From Neckera pumila (Eukaryota; Streptophyta; Bryopsida; Hypnales; Neckeraceae): a DNA stretch of 64,000 nt. The position numbers and the translations under genes were made by a program. The notes under the pieces are model-generated. The model saw only the letters and a list, made by a program, of their open reading frames with translations. It did no database searches and was not told the origin of the DNA. The DNA lies in assembly GCA_963969595.1 (NCBI GenBank), contig OZ018410.1, forward strand, positions 25,548,913 to 25,612,912, in the 5' to 3' direction. Position 1 is the stretch's first letter, and every line of letters starts with the position of its first letter. This document shows positions 1 through 13,021 of the stretch, in pieces.

Positions 1-2888
1 AGAAATGGATGAAAAAATTTCCTATGTGGCTTCTAGTGCCACATGGCGCTTAGGTGGTAGCTACATGGCAATCTTTGAGGATCCTGTTGAATTATGTTTT
101 TTAGGATGTCTAGTGAAAAAAAATTGGATGTCAAACCAAATTTTTGATGTTTTTGGCTTGTCCACAATAACGCAAGTTTTTGGACATCTATACAAACAAT
201 TGAAAATATCAAACGCAACATGTCCATGGAGAATCTTGACATAAAAAAAATTGGGGTTTCTTCTATTGATTGTTTGGAGTCTTATTGCAAGAATATCTAT
301 TGAATGTTGAATGTCCAAAGTAAGTGAATCATTCATATTTTTCTCATTACCAATGGCATACTTGAATACAATGTTTGAATTCCTCTCATTATTATTTGGA
401 AATGTGTATTCTTTTGAGGAGTTCTTGTAGATGCAAAGATAATTAACATTGGACTAACAAATTCTAAAGATGGAAAGAAAGTGTGGTTGAAAAAGATGGC
501 CAATTTTGCAAGGACTTATTGGCTTTGTTTGATGTGTCTTTGCTGGCTTGATGGAATCTCTAAATCTTGAATGCCTAAAGAGACATATCTTGGCTTTGGA
601 TGACAATGAAAGCCTTTTTGTGGATGAAAATCATTATTATTTTGTTCAATTTTATTTTTCTGGTTAAAAGGTTGTGTTGCGTTTTTATACAATTCATCAA
701 CAATTTTTAACATAATTTTGTATAAACATAGATGTGCATGGCATGGATCACCTTTTAGTATACTTGCATTCTAATTCAATGCTCATGATTTAAAAGTTGA
801 CTATACAAATGATCTCTTTTGAATTTGAGCTAATTAATAAAAGGTTATTCAATCAAATTCTTATTGCAATTAGAACTTTAAGTCCATACCCTTATTTTGA
901 TAATTTTTTAACTATTGATATAAAAAAATTTGACTTATATATATTCTTTTTTAGTATAATATCTATTGATGATGAAAATCTCAGATTTTTTAAGTAAATT
1001 TAATTTGTATCTGATATGAATTTTCTTCCTTCTTCCTTTCAAATTTAATGAGATTCTAAATTTTCACTAAAAATGGAAAAAATTTAATGATTTATCTCTA
1101 AAAGAGTCTACAACGCACTATACTGGCTAAAACTTCAAAATCGTTCACACAGTACGCTCTATTTTGTCATAATAAGTGAATTAAATATATTTTAGAGATG
1201 AAATCACATTTTTTATGTATGCCATAAATCTTTTTTGTTTTTTTTGCAGACATTTGTAAATGTAAATAAAATGCATAGGAAGTACAATATATAGTCAAAT
1301 AAATTTGAAATTTGCATTACATGTATGCACTGTAGTGTGGACAATTTATTTTAATATTTTTATAATTAGAATATTCGTTTATCATAAATATAGACTTTTA
1401 GTTTAAATTCTTATCACAATAATATGTGTAGTATATTTGTTGGTGCTTATGTGTGTTTTCATTCAATTTTGGACTTTAGCAATTAAGGCAAAGTCATATT
1501 TAAAATATTTTAGCTTTGGACAAAAAGAAATCAACTGCAAAAAATAGGGGATCAATTAGAATGTATCTATGTAAGTGATGTTAATATTCTAAACATGCAC
1601 AAATGTGAAATGAAAATTCAAATAAAATCTAAAAACACTAGTTTTTGTTCAATGATTTTGGATCATAGTGGGGTTATAAGCAAAAGAAACTATGGATTTC
1701 TAATTACCTCACTGAATGCAATGTTAAAAAATTCATTTCATTTTTCAAATTAAGCAACATGCTATGTACCAAATAAGATCATTTTAAATATTGAGATGAC
1801 ACTGTGAACCACATTAGACAAGTATACTTCTTGATTTCCCACTGTCGCCCAATAAAACCATTTGTACTGCACCACTCACTCACTAAATCAATAGTAAGTA
1901 ATCTCAGTTGCAAGTGTCCTTAAATTGTGACCTTTCCATATACTTCTTCATGTTCTCATGTCTCTTTATATAGTTATACATAGAATCACTTTAACATTAC
2001 AAACTGGATAACATAATAAATTCCAACTTGCCATTTGATGGAAAAAGATATCAATGTAGAGACGCAAGTTCATGAAGTTTGTGAACACTGGTCCCCAATT
2101 TTTGTTCTACCATCTCTTTGTGGTAGATAAAGAGTCAAATTCCATTTGCTCTAGTCCTATTATAACTTCAAATTATTGAAAACATTTGATTAATATCAAA
2201 TAAATTATGAGTATTCTAAATTCTAATTATGCGTAGTATAAATCAAGAACACTTTGACCATTCATAAATCCATTAAATACTTTTATTGCAATCTTTGTAT
2301 CCACACTTTCAAGTTTCAACATTGTACTGGAAGCATCCACACAATAACTATCTAGATTAGTTTAGGTTTTATTTTAGAGAACATGCTTAGAATTGAATGA
2401 TCCTTACTTCCCATATAGGTAGAGGGAGTACAAGGATGACCAATTGATTTTGTTTTATTATGGCAAATTTTAGCTTTTTTTTTGGGAGTACTATAAAATT
2501 AGAAAAGTATTTTTTCAGAAATATAAAAAATATGTCTAATTTAAGCACTTGTAAGAACTAGGAAGAAAAAGTGTCAAAAAGTTCCCTAAATAAAAGAACT
2601 AGAAAAGTGCAAATTGCAAAAAAATAGAAACTTTGAAGTTTAATTTGTAAAAAATAGGCAAAATCATTTGCAAAAAATTAAAAACTGTCCATTTGGGTGG
2701 ACTTCATGATAGAAGGATTTCACCAAAAGAATGAGCTTGAAACTGACTTCAATGTTCAAAAGTGCGTACGCAAAAGAGTCCTATTTGTACAAATGAAGAG
2801 GATATAAAGTAATATGTTTTTAGATTCCTTTTATAGAATCATAAATTCCTATTATAGAAATGGACCATAGAATTTCCCGCTTCAGATC
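1..2888. other. AT-rich intergenic stretch without recognisable gene
   Basis: I see only short random open frames with no conserved domain, many A/T runs and no splice-consistent exon chain. A possible Stowaway-type terminus (gagggagta) lies near 2,423 but has no partner that I could find. Nothing else is supportable here. Confidence 0.6.
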
Positions 2889-4007
2889 TTTACCCCCCTA
2901 AAAGCCCACTGTCCCTTTGGGGGACAAATGGGATTTCAGCCAGGTACCTACGGGCTTTAGGTTCAATAAGGATCCATTATGGATGATTTAAAAATTATTT
3001 TAGATTTATAAACAACAATTTTTGGTAGTATATTTCAATAAGAATCCATTATTGATTACTTAAGATCTATTTTAGATGAATAAGTGACAACTATTTGATA
3101 GAATACTCTATGAAGGACCTCTATAGCACCTTACTAACGTCTACATGTGGCTCCTATTAGTGTGCTTTGACCCTGAATTTTTGTCGTGATTTTTTGAAAT
3201 TTTTTTGAAGATAGAGAACTGCTAAGCTTTATGGGAATATAGTTTTTTTCAATCGGGGCCCGAGAACAAAAGTTATGTCCAAATAAGCTCAAAAGAGGGG
3301 ACAAGGGGGCAGCAAAAAAAAATTTCAATTTTTTTTTTTTTTTTTCATTTTTTTTTCTTATAGATTATATTTTTGTCTATTTGGAAAGCTTTGATTCATT
3401 TCATTTGGATTTTTTATGAGAATGTTATGGGTGATCTTGTTTTTGGGGCACTTAGAGCATCTTCCTAAAAAAAATAACTTGTAGGATTCATTTCTGAATG
3501 CAAATTTTATAATATTTCAAAAATAAAAGTTCCACAAGGTTTAGTTTTTTTGCTAGAACAATCTCACCATTGGGATTAGTGCTTTTTAATTCTATATAAA
3601 AGATATCAATATTTTAGATTTTCCTTCTATCTTGTACCTACTTCTACTTAACAAATTTTTTAATAATGAAAATTAAATTTTCTTGGAATTTTTTTTTCCC
3701 CCTAGATTTTCAACTCAATTTTGTGGTGCAAAAAATTTAAGTTAAAAATGTTCAAAGTCATAAAATTTAGTCCCACAATGTATTGAAAAAACTTGTTTTT
3801 TTCACTTTAAATGTAGATGTCTTGCAATCTATGCGGTCAAAAATTCTGAATGTTTTTTTTATACATTCTCATAATAGTTAGGTGTAAGATCCTATAGTTA
3901 GATGTCCAAAAAAAATCATTTTTCAATTCTTTTTTATTCTTTGCCATAAAAATGGCAATTTGGGATGTTTTTTGGCAGAAAAAAGGCCTTGGGCCTTTAG
4001 GGGTTAA
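2889..4007. mobile_element. TTAA-type short DNA transposon, copy E
   Basis: The left end is TTTA followed by CCCCCCTAAAAG; the right end is CCTTTAGGGG followed by TTAA, so the termini are inverted repeats of the C-rich type shared with the copies at 6,812, 7,450, 25,588 and 29,074. The internal text is recognisably the same family, in the same orientation as the 6,812 copy. It is about 190 bp longer than the usual 930 bp. The extra DNA lies at about 2,961-3,172 and holds two related segments beginning caataag.atccatta, so it looks like a secondary insertion. It has no coding capacity and is therefore non-autonomous. Confidence 0.7.
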
Positions 4008-4339
4008 TTTTGGTTACTCCATAGCACTAAACCCTTCTATAATTCAAAATGTGACAAATTAGAAAAATTAACTTTTAAATATAAAATGTATTTTTTTTGT
4101 TTCAAAAAATATGGGATATGATTATACTCAAGATATCCATCTCCAATAAGAATTTCAAGTTCATATAAGTCATATTTCAAAAGTTACTGCAAAAACAAGT
4201 TCTGTCACCCTCTTTAAATTTGAAGGGCCTCTAGCTTCACAACGGGTCAATGCTATATAATTAGTAATTTGATATATTTTGTAGGCTCAAATGCCTTCTT
4301 GTAGTTTGGCAAATAGTTGAAGTAGTAGCTCACCACCCG

Positions 4340-4580
4340 ATTAGAAATACTCCTTGCATCCCAAAATAAGTATCTACAATTTTATTGAAAACAATTGATA
4401 CCGATTTCATTGATCATACTATGAACATTATAAAATAATTCAAAAAGGTCCATATTCTATGGCACCAAAATCAGTGAAGAACATTGCTTGTGTTCATTGC
4501 AACCTGAATTACTTATTGATCATATTTATTGCATTTAGAAGTGTACTACTTGATATTTTAGTGACAAGTGAAATTGGCTT
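4340..4580. mobile_element. Degenerate Stowaway-like MITE
   Basis: The stretch resembles the better preserved MITE at 27,752-28,002, sharing the segment around tgaagaacattg and the following ttcattgcaacc. The left end (tactccttgcatccc) is a recognisable but mutated Stowaway-like terminus; the right end is unclear. No coding sequence is present. Confidence 0.4.
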
Positions 4581-5338
4581 AACTAATAGATGCTAATATT
4601 GATCATCAGTATGCAAAGCAATCAATCAATGATGTCCAAGCCTAATGTTGGTGATTGTCATCTAAGATAGAAACATGCGTCCACGCAGTTTTGCTCATTC
4701 CTTGTAGTTGCGAAGTTTATGTTCAAAGGTTTCATTTTCTTGAACCCCATGAGGACCCCAAAAATCCTTGATTGAGCTCATCCAAAAGAAGCCTTAATTC
4801 TTCATGATCATCAATCAAAGTACTTAAATTATACGATCACCCAAGTCAAGGTAATCATAGATAAATTTGTAAGCCTCTTAACATCAAAGCATAAAATAAG
4901 ACGCACTAAAAGAAGGCAAGGTGGAAGGACACAAATAGATAGAAAATGATGAGGAACTCTTAGGCTTGGACCTCAAGTTGCAAAATAAAACATTTGAATC
5001 AAACTTTCTTTAACTCTAAATGCATTTTTAGCTTCTACTATGGTCAATGGCTTCAATTAAATCTAACCTTTATTGAAGGATCTTCCACCTTGTTCCAATA
5101 CTACCTACATTATTCAAGGAACCATTTCCATTTAGATGATCGAACCTGTGAACATGAGACCTTGAACAATGTACTTGAGTCACATGTAGGACATGTAATC
5201 AAGAGCTAACCCACAACATCTTTGGCTCATGCATGCCTGGTTTTTTTAATTCAATTAGATGACTCGGCAACAAGACCCATATTAATGAAATCTTGGACAA
5301 TTAATCACTAAACTACTAATCATTAGAGAAAATTTCAG

Positions 5339-5490
5339 GTCTCCGAAGGGCTGCTCCCCAACCCTCCAAAGTACCTTGAAATTTTGTTTTTTAGAGCTAA
5401 AAATTTGTATTTTCCCCTATTTCCGCACAGCTGAAACTGTAGTGATAGTGGCGCAGTGATAGTGGCGCAGGAACCCAATTTTACGAGTAA
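5339..5490 (+). repeat. Dispersed repeat, forward copy
   Basis: The block from ctccaaagtaccttgaaat to gaaactgtagtgatagtg matches, in inverted orientation, the block at about 44,935-45,040. At its end the 14-mer agtgatagtggcgc is duplicated in tandem (about 5,452-5,480). The nature of the repeat is unknown. The surrounding region, 4,581-6,691, shows no recognisable gene. Confidence 0.5.
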
Positions 5491-6811
5491 AAAATGCTTT
5501 TTTATACTTCCTTGTTAGATTCAAGGTAGACAGCTTATAGAGAGGACTATATAAGGACGGTAAAACAATCTGTCAATATTCCCAGTACTTAATCGTATTT
5601 TGAAAACTATTGGCAACAGGCAAAGCAGGGTATCAAGCAGTAAGATCCCAAATGTGGACAGAAGCATGTGTCTAGCTACCAAGCCATGCTGTAGTCACTC
5701 AACAGTACTAAGAAACTACCATCCAAATTCCTGGCTTTAGCCAAAAAAATTGGGAGTGAGAAACTCTTTTCTTCAACCAAATAATAATGCGCTGTAAACC
5801 AACAATATAATGTTGGGTCGCTTACACATGATCCTTTCTAAAACAGTCCATCCATACTCGCAGCTTTTGCGCAACAAAAATGATTGGGAGAGGAATCTCT
5901 CCCCGGGCCAATAATATAGTGAGCCGTAAGTAACCAATAAGAGGTACAGTATTTTCAGATCAAGAACCCAACCCGAGCAAACTGCATCCTTAAGTCTGAT
6001 TGGTAACTGAGGAAGCAACAGCAAATGACCAATTTAAAATTTAAAGAAATTGTGCAAAAGGAATTTGTATGCAAAGTCCGAGATAAATTGATCCAAGCAT
6101 AACATGTTGCAGACAAACAAAAAGACTTCACTTGCCGAAGCAAAATGTATGCAAAGCTAGTTCACACAAATGTCAGGCCAGAGCAGGAGACTGGTTAAGG
6201 TGAATGTACCCATACCCAATAACTTAAGGGATTTCCCAATAGATGTTGAGCAATTTGAGACACAAGACATTTTTACCATACAGAAAGATAAGAAATATGG
6301 AGATTTCTAAATTTTTGTATTTTAATTCCCAAAATTGAAATTACTATGAATTTTGGGAGTCAACAAGTTGTCAGGACTAGTAGCGAATCTCTAAAGTCAT
6401 CCAATTCCAATTATCTAAAAAATTGCTTTTCCGCTCACTATTTCTTATTTGTCTTCCTCACTACTTAGAGATGTGTCATAACCTTATTAGGACCAATCTT
6501 GGAAAAACACATTTCAAACTTTTTAGTCGTGGTTGGAAATAGTGCCCCTATAGGTTGGTTATGGGTCATGATTGACTATGGGTACATTTACCTTAGTTTG
6601 CCATGAGTTATGAGTTCAAAAACTTGGAGCAGATCAGGCATCCATCCAGGTGGTGAAATTAGTGCCATTGAGACACCGGAAACCCCAAATAGGGGAGGCA
6701 ACCCATTACTAAATGACGCCCCATTGTGGCTATGTATGTTGTTCTCTTTCCGTGAAGGAGGAGATGACTAGTGATTAATTCTGGCATGGTTCTAGAGGCA
6801 AATGTGGCACA

Positions 6812-8672
6812 TTAGCCCCTAAAGTCCCATTGTCCCCTTGGGGGGACAAATTAGATTTCGGGCAGGTACCTACGAGCTCAATTTTTAGTGAAACTCTTTG
6901 AAACTTTTCCATAAGATAGAAAAATTGATTAGCTTTGTGGAAATATAATTTTTATTTCATTTGGTGCCCGGGAGCAAAAGTAATACTACAAAAAGCCTCA
7001 AACTAAACTCGGCGGGCAGCTCAAATTTTTTGCAAAAAGTCAAAAAAAAAATAATTTTGTTTTACTCTGAAACCTTATATTTTAGTCTACATGTGAAGCT
7101 TTGATTCATTTTATTTGGACTAATAATGAGCAAGTTATGGACAATCTTGTTTTTTGGGCAATCAAAGCATCTTTTTGAAAAAAGAACTTGTAGGATTCAT
7201 TTCTGAATGCAATTTTTACAATTTTTTACAATTCTTTTTTTTGAGAATGTTGTGTTTGCTTGCTAAAACAATCTCACCATTGTGATTATTGTATTTCAAT
7301 CCCATCTAAGAGCTATTAACGATTTTTTTTTTTTTTTCAATCTTGGACCTACTTCTACTTAACAGTTTCTTAAAGAATGAAAATCAAGTGTGTGTTTTTT
7401 GAATTTCTTTTGGTAGACTTTCAACTTACATCTTCAACATAAATTTTTTTTAACCCCTAAAGGACCGAGTTGATTTTCCTACCAAAACCCATTCAAAACT
7501 GTCATTTCTATTGCAAAGAGAAAAGAGTTTAAAAAATTGTTTTTTTTTGCATATCCAACCATAAGATCTTATACTTGACTAGTATATGAATATGTGGAAG
7601 AAATTTCAGAAACTTTGACCACGTAGATTGCAAGATATATGCATTTAAAGTGAAGAAAACAACTTTTTTTCCACCTTGCTTCACTAGATTTTTTGGCTTT
7701 GAATCTTTCTAGTTCAAATTTTTTGCACTACTGATTTCGATTTTCTACTTATTTTTGTTAAGTATTTGAGTTGAGAATCTACCAAAAAAATTTAGGAAAA
7801 AAATCACTTAATTTTCATTCATTAAAAAATTGTTAAGTAGAAGTGGGTTCAAGATTGAAGAAAAAACTAAATTGTTAATAGCTTTTAGATGGAATTGAAT
7901 CACAATAATCCCAATGGTGAGATTGCTCTAGCAAGAAAATTTAACCCTGTCTAACAAATTTTTTTGAAAAATTCTAAAAATTGCATTCAAAAATGAATTC
8001 TACAACTTATTTTTTCAAGAAGATGCTTAGATTGCCCGAAAAACTAAGATTGTCCATAACTTTCTCACTATTAGTCCGAATTGAATGAAACAAAGCTTCA
8101 CATGTAGACAAAAATATAATCTTTGAGTCAAAAATTTGAAAAAAAATTATTTTGACTTTTTGTGATTTTTTTTGGGCTGCCCGCAAAATTCCATTTTTAC
8201 TTATCGTGCCATAACTTTTGCTCCCGGGCATCAGTTAAAATAAAAATTATATATTCACAAAGATCTCGCAAAAATACACAACCTCAAAAAATCCCAAAAA
8301 ATATTACTAAAAATTGAGATCATAGGAACCTGCCCGGACCCAAATTGTCCCCCGAGGGGACAACCGGTCCTTTAGGGGTTAATTCAAAGTCTGTAGTGCA
8401 AATAAATTCTACAAATGGCAATCAAAGTCATCTAAAATTGTAGATCAGTGTTCAAAAAAACTTTCTTTTTCAACTTTGAATGCTAATATCTTCCAATCTA
8501 TACAGTCAAACTTCATGAAATCTTTACTACATGATCTTTAACAAGTGAAGTACAAGATTCTTTGGTTAGATTCTAAAAAAATGTTCTTTTTGTGTTCTTG
8601 GATGAGTGCAGCCAAAATGGTAGTTTTGAGTGGTTTTTGACAGAAAAATGGCCTTGGGACTTTAGGGGTTAG
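6812..8672. mobile_element. TTAA-type short DNA transposon, copy F (interrupted)
   Basis: It is flanked on both sides by TTAG, and its termini are CCCCTAAAGTCC and GGACTTTAGGGG. It is split by copy A at 7,450-8,382; without A its length is about 930 bp, the same as the other full-size copies. The orientation is opposite to A. The TTAG flanks show that the target is TTAR rather than strictly TTAA. It is non-coding. Confidence 0.75.
7450..8382. mobile_element. TTAA-type short DNA transposon, copy A (nested)
   Basis: TTAA stands at both ends (7,450-7,453 and 8,379-8,382), with termini CCCCTAAAGGAC and GGTCCTTTAGGGG. The element is 933 bp and non-coding, and it lies in inverse orientation inside copy F. 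TTAA targets and CCC-starting termini are hallmarks of piggyBac-like transposons; Sola3 elements also use TTAA. No transposase copy is in the window to decide between them. Confidence 0.8.
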
Positions 8673-8924
8673 GATTGCCTCCAAGACTTTCAATATTGCA
8701 ACCAGACCTTGGTTAGAAATAGAAAAGTCTCTATGACCAAAATGGGTCAAATATAATCTTCAACTAAAAAATTCATAGTAAATGCGTTTTGGGAAATAAA
8801 AATTTGAAAAATTATAAAAACCTTCCGAACTCTATTTTTGCACCCACAAAAATTTCCCCACTGAAGAAATCCGCCTTATAGATATGCATAATTCCTTAAG
8901 TGATCAGAAATGGGTTGCCTCCCC

Positions 8925-10121
8925 TAGCCTCCATTTTTAATTATTAATTTTGTGAGTTAAGGCACGAGGCCTAAACCCATTGTCCGAAATCTTTATGTAC
9001 AAAAAGCTTACCCAAGAGGGTATATTTGGAGGTATGTATTAATACCAGTGTGTCTAAATCAGCAGGATATCAGTACTTGTGTCATGAGAGATTCAATGCT
9101 TAATCAGTTTGAAAGAAGCTCAAGTGATAACTTATTAAGGTCCCTTTTTACCCTGTTTTACACATTTATTATATCTGCAAGCAGTATATAAATGTATAAG
9201 GTTACATAGAAGAAAAGATAATAAAAAATAAATAGATAGATAAAAAAGATTTTTAATTATCTATGTATAGATACATATATTCTTTCCTTGGGCCAGCGTT
9301 AGATTTTTATGACAATTTAGGATTAAAATCCAGAAGTTAAATCTAAAAAAATAAAAATAAAAATTGCAAAATTTGATTGTTTCGGCAAGCAATCATATAC
9401 TCTAACTGCCTCACCGGGGGTACTTTTTCAGATTGACAGGCCAAGCTTGAAATAGCTTGGCATGTCAATTTAGATCAGCCCTGCAGAAGACTGATTTTTT
9501 CTTTAATGCAATCTTGGACATAGAACAAATCACATGACATTTACAAATGTAGAACCATCAACAGCAAGTTACTAAATTCCACAAGATTAGAGACACCCTT
9601 GCATGAAGGGAACCAGTTATCTATATATTCCAAGAGGTTCATGAATGATAGCATTAGCTTGATGCAATCACTCAAAATAGAGGCCTTGGTAATTTGGTCC
9701 TCTTCCACATTTTTTTTTATCAATCAATCCTAACCTAGGCCTCAACAATAAGAATCCTCTTCAGTCTTTAGATGAAGTTAGTTGAGATTATAACATAGCA
9801 AAACACCTAATCTATAGAATATAATTATTTTAATCAATAAAGTCAAAATATTGCCTTGGCAACGAGGATCCATTTATTTTATTCATGTGAATTTGATTTT
9901 TATTCATCAATACAAGTGATAGGGCCTTGACAGTGAGAGACCTAGTTTTGAACAAAATAAATATTATAATCATCTCACATAAACTAGGATTCAATGCAAA
10001 GCACCAACTTTGTAACATTTTTTTTTCTCACCCAACAATAACTAAGTCTTAGTAGTAAAAAACCTAGTTTTTAACAAATCAAAATTTTACTCCACCAATC
10101 ATCCACCAATCATTTCACTTT
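8925..10121. other. Intergenic DNA with a small perfect-stem hairpin
   Basis: No gene is recognisable. At about 9,433-9,470 there is a short hairpin in which ttgaca.gccaagc is followed after an 8-base loop by gcttggcatgtcaa. Segments near 9,928 (gagagacctagttttgaac) resemble DNA at about 20,388 beyond the gypsy element, so the retroelement appears to lie in a locally repeated target. Confidence 0.4.
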
Positions 10122-10460
10122 GTCACGTGAGTGACATCGGGGCCATTCTACATCATATTGTAGTATTAGATGAATTCCTATAGGAGTTCATTTTAGTTTT
10201 GGATGAGTTTCATCTAAATGTTAAGGTTCATCTATCTTAGGGTTTGAGTGTTTAGGTGGAGAGAGCTCCTTGACTTAACATTGTTGTCAAGTCAAATTTT
10301 GTGAGCTTTTTGAGAGAGAATTGTGTGTTTAGCTTTGCTTGGAGATGGTGGATTATCATTCATGAAAGCTTCACTTCTTTTCTTACGTTTATACTCTTCG
10401 ATTCTCCCTTTGTGGAGTGAGAGCCACTTGACATTGTGTGTGTTGATACAATAGTTTCTC
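10122..10460 (+). repeat. 5' LTR, lacking its first ~111 bp
   Basis: It is closely similar to 19,924-20,263, from gtcacgtga through ccattctacatcatattgta to caatagtttctc, with scattered transitions between the copies. The first ~111 nt of the full LTR are absent here; upstream sequence is unrelated. Confidence 0.85.
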
Positions 10461-10465
10461 ACTTG

Positions 10466-10724
10466 CCAACAATCTTCTTCTTCAACTTTGTGGTGTAGCA
10501 AATCGTTAAGGAGGAGGCTAAACTAATTTCTTGAGTGTGGCACGGGTTTGAAGGTACTCTCAAGCATTTTCTAGCAATTTTAGATTGTTCTTAGAGTGAT
10601 TGAAAGTGTAGGAGAGAACTTAGAAAGTTGTGAGAGTCATTCCTCAAAATTTTCAATTTTCTTGCTTGTGGTAGCAATTTTGAGTGGATTGAAATTTTTA
10701 ACTTCTAGATTGTTGCTAGTACTT

Positions 10725-10782
<58 letters not shown>

Positions 10783-11730
10783 AAGAGTCCCATATGGTTC
10801 CAATGCTTCAAAAAAAAAACAAGATTTGAATGATTTTTGAGAAAGTTATAGGGTTTTGAAGTTTGTTGGAGTTTTTGTCATGAGTCCATGGAGTGGAGTG
10901 CCACGTTTTTGAAATCTACAGTTTTCAAAGATTTTCTGAAATACAGATTCTTTGAACATTTTTTGAAATCTAGGAATTTTCAAGAATTTTTGTTGAAATC
11001 TAGGATTTTGAAGATTTTGAAATCTAGGATTTTAGAAGATTTCTGAACTGTACCTCTACTATACATTTTGCAAAATGCAGAATCTTGGATTTATGATAGA
11101 TTCAGAATCTCTTTGAGAAAAAATAAAAAAAAGAATGAGGAGCAAACTCTGAAATTCAATTCTAGGAGCATTTTAGCTCGGAATTGAGTAAAATTTGTGC
11201 CTATTTTATGTGAAAGTTGCCAAGGAATTCAATGGTGTACTTGATTTGGCATTTGGATCTGGTTTTCAACCTGAAATAGAAATTTCAAAATACCTAGATT
11301 TTAGAAAATCTTCGAAAACCTTAGATTTCAAAAACGTAGCGCTCCACTCCAGGGACTCATCGCAAAAACTCCAACAAACTTCAAAACCCTATAACTTTCT
11401 CAAAAATCACTCAAATCTTGCGTTTTCAAAGAGTTGGAATCGTATGGAACTTCTCTATTAATACTACTACAAGTACTAGCAACAATCTAGAAGTTAAAAA
11501 TTTTCAATCCACTCAAAACTGCTACCATAAGCAAGAAAATTGAAAATTTTGAAGAAAAGTTCTTACAACTTTCTAAGTTCTCTCCTACACTTCCAATTAC
11601 TCGAAAAACAATCTAAAATTGCTGGAAAATGCGTGTGAGTACCTTCAAACCCGAGCCACACTCAATAAATTAGTTTAGCCTCCTCCTTAACGATTTGCTA
11701 CACCACAAAGTTAAAGAAGAGGATTGTTAG
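10466..11730. repeat. 1.27-kb inverted repeat (hairpin) inside the retroelement leader
   Basis: The left arm, from ccaacaatcttcttc (10,466) to about 11,050, is the diverged reverse complement of the right arm ending gaagaggattgttag (11,730). Matching landmarks are tagcaaatcgttaagga / tccttaacgatttgcta and gttgctagtacttgtagta / tactacaagtactagcaac. The centre lies near 11,100 and contains loosely repeated tttgaaatctaggattttgaag units. A (TAG)n microsatellite of about 20 units (10,720-10,783) sits in the left arm only; the right arm has only two or three units. It sits directly after the 5' LTR and may be a foldback insertion. Confidence 0.8.
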
Positions 11731-11839
11731 ACCTGTGGTAATCCAAAGGTGATGACTGGTGCACTACATAGTTTGATTTTTTGCAGATGCAGGTCGCCCT
11801 AAAACTTTAGATAGTTGTAAGTACCCAGATAGTCCGTTT

Positions 11840-13021
11840 ATGGTGCACACTAGGAGTCGATATTATCGATTTCCATCACTAGACTATTTGGAAGATATCC
11901 ACACCGACAACTTTGAGCCAGCGGTGGATACCAACAAGGCTTTTGAACCTATTTTGGCGTTGGATACCACTAGTGGGCTTCAGGTTGGGAGTGTGGATAC
12001 ATTTCACCTAAATGGAGGACGATCACTGCAATTCAATACATGATCGATTCTTGGGGCGTGTTGGGGGCATTTCATTACCAGATTGGAAGCTCTGCTTTCG
12101 CACTTGGATGAAGGAGAAGCTTTAGAGGTCACCCAATTTTAATGACTGGCATGCCTTTGAGCTTCTACCTTAGCATTTGGAGAGTGAAGCTCTTCAAACA
12201 TATGAGCAGTGGACAGAGGCCAATTGGCTCAATTTTCAGCAAGTTGAGCGGTATTGGGAAGTTTGAATAGAGCTTATTATTGCTCTTAAAGAGGGCGTTG
12301 CGTCTTCCTTGCTGCCTTCTGAGACTGCAAGAGAGACAAAGCCTAAGACTTCTCTTGGAAAAACTTCTGAGGAAGCTACTAAGGCAAAACAGTTGATGCC
12401 TACAAGGAGGCAAGAGAGCGGCCAATTCATTTCTTGGATGGCACTAGCTACCCAGGCAACCCTGCAAACCATTGGGCCACCACCTGCATTTGAACCGCTG
12501 CGGTTATTTCTTGAGCATCTCGATGTTGAATACGGAGGCTTTTGTTGGGATCAGATGCAACGGATCCAGGACTTCAAAAGGGAGAATGAAGACACTCCGA
12601 GGACCATGTATACTCGTTTGGCTCGCTTTGCAGTAGAATTTGGAGGTGTTTTTACTGAGAGCCAGCTGGTCAAGATATTTCTTTCCAAGATTGATAAACG
12701 GTTACTTGATTTGGCTTCGTCGCGAATTATTTTGGATTACGAGGGTAGGGCCACTTTGGCCCAAGCCTTCTCAATGGTAGAGAGGTGTGATCGAGTCCTT
12801 TGTCAGCACGATGCTATAGACATGGTCTTGTGGATGGCTGACGCTTCAAAGTCCAAGAAACCTCCTTCAATTTCTGGCAATTTGGCTGATACAACACCTT
12901 ATTGCCACTTGCATTGCTGGCGTTGTGGTGAAGATGGACACACCAAGAAAGATTGTCCAAAGCTTCCTAAAGATTCACCTCAGCCTTTACAGTCTAAGAA
13001 GAAAGAACACCATATTCACTA
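11840..13021 (+). pseudogene. gag (5' part) of the gypsy element, with CCHC zinc knuckle
   Basis: The open stretch at 12,309-13,022 has a retrotransposon Gag-like region (roughly 12,480-12,850; FEPLRLFLEHL, FKRENEDTPRTMYTRL) followed by a zinc knuckle CWRCGEDGHTKKDC (about 12,915-12,960). The region 11,840-12,308 encodes the upstream part but is broken by stops and frame changes. The reading frame runs into a MITE at 13,006, so the last residues of the open frame are MITE sequence. The role in a live element would be RNA binding and particle assembly. Confidence 0.75.

Larger units (their letters stand above)
6692..8924. mobile_element. GGGGAGGC-type MITE, host of two nested insertions
   Basis: It is bounded by the inverted termini GGGGAGGCAACCCA and TGGGTTGCCTCCCC, each flanked by TA, as expected of a Tc1/mariner (Stowaway-like) target duplication. 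The right terminal region (attcctTaagtgatcagaaatggg) matches the end of a second copy at 40,249-40,472. Removing the inserted element at 6,812-8,672 leaves a MITE of roughly 370 bp. It has no coding sequence. Confidence 0.65.

Noticed and set aside
10596..10829. Open frame with a long poly-valine run
   Set aside because: It is translation of the (TAG)n/(GTA)n microsatellite in the hairpin arm; no protein is supported.
11741..11765. Candidate primer-binding site ggtaatccaaagg of the gypsy element
   Set aside because: It does not match the end of a common plant primer tRNA well enough, and the hairpin insertion has displaced the region.
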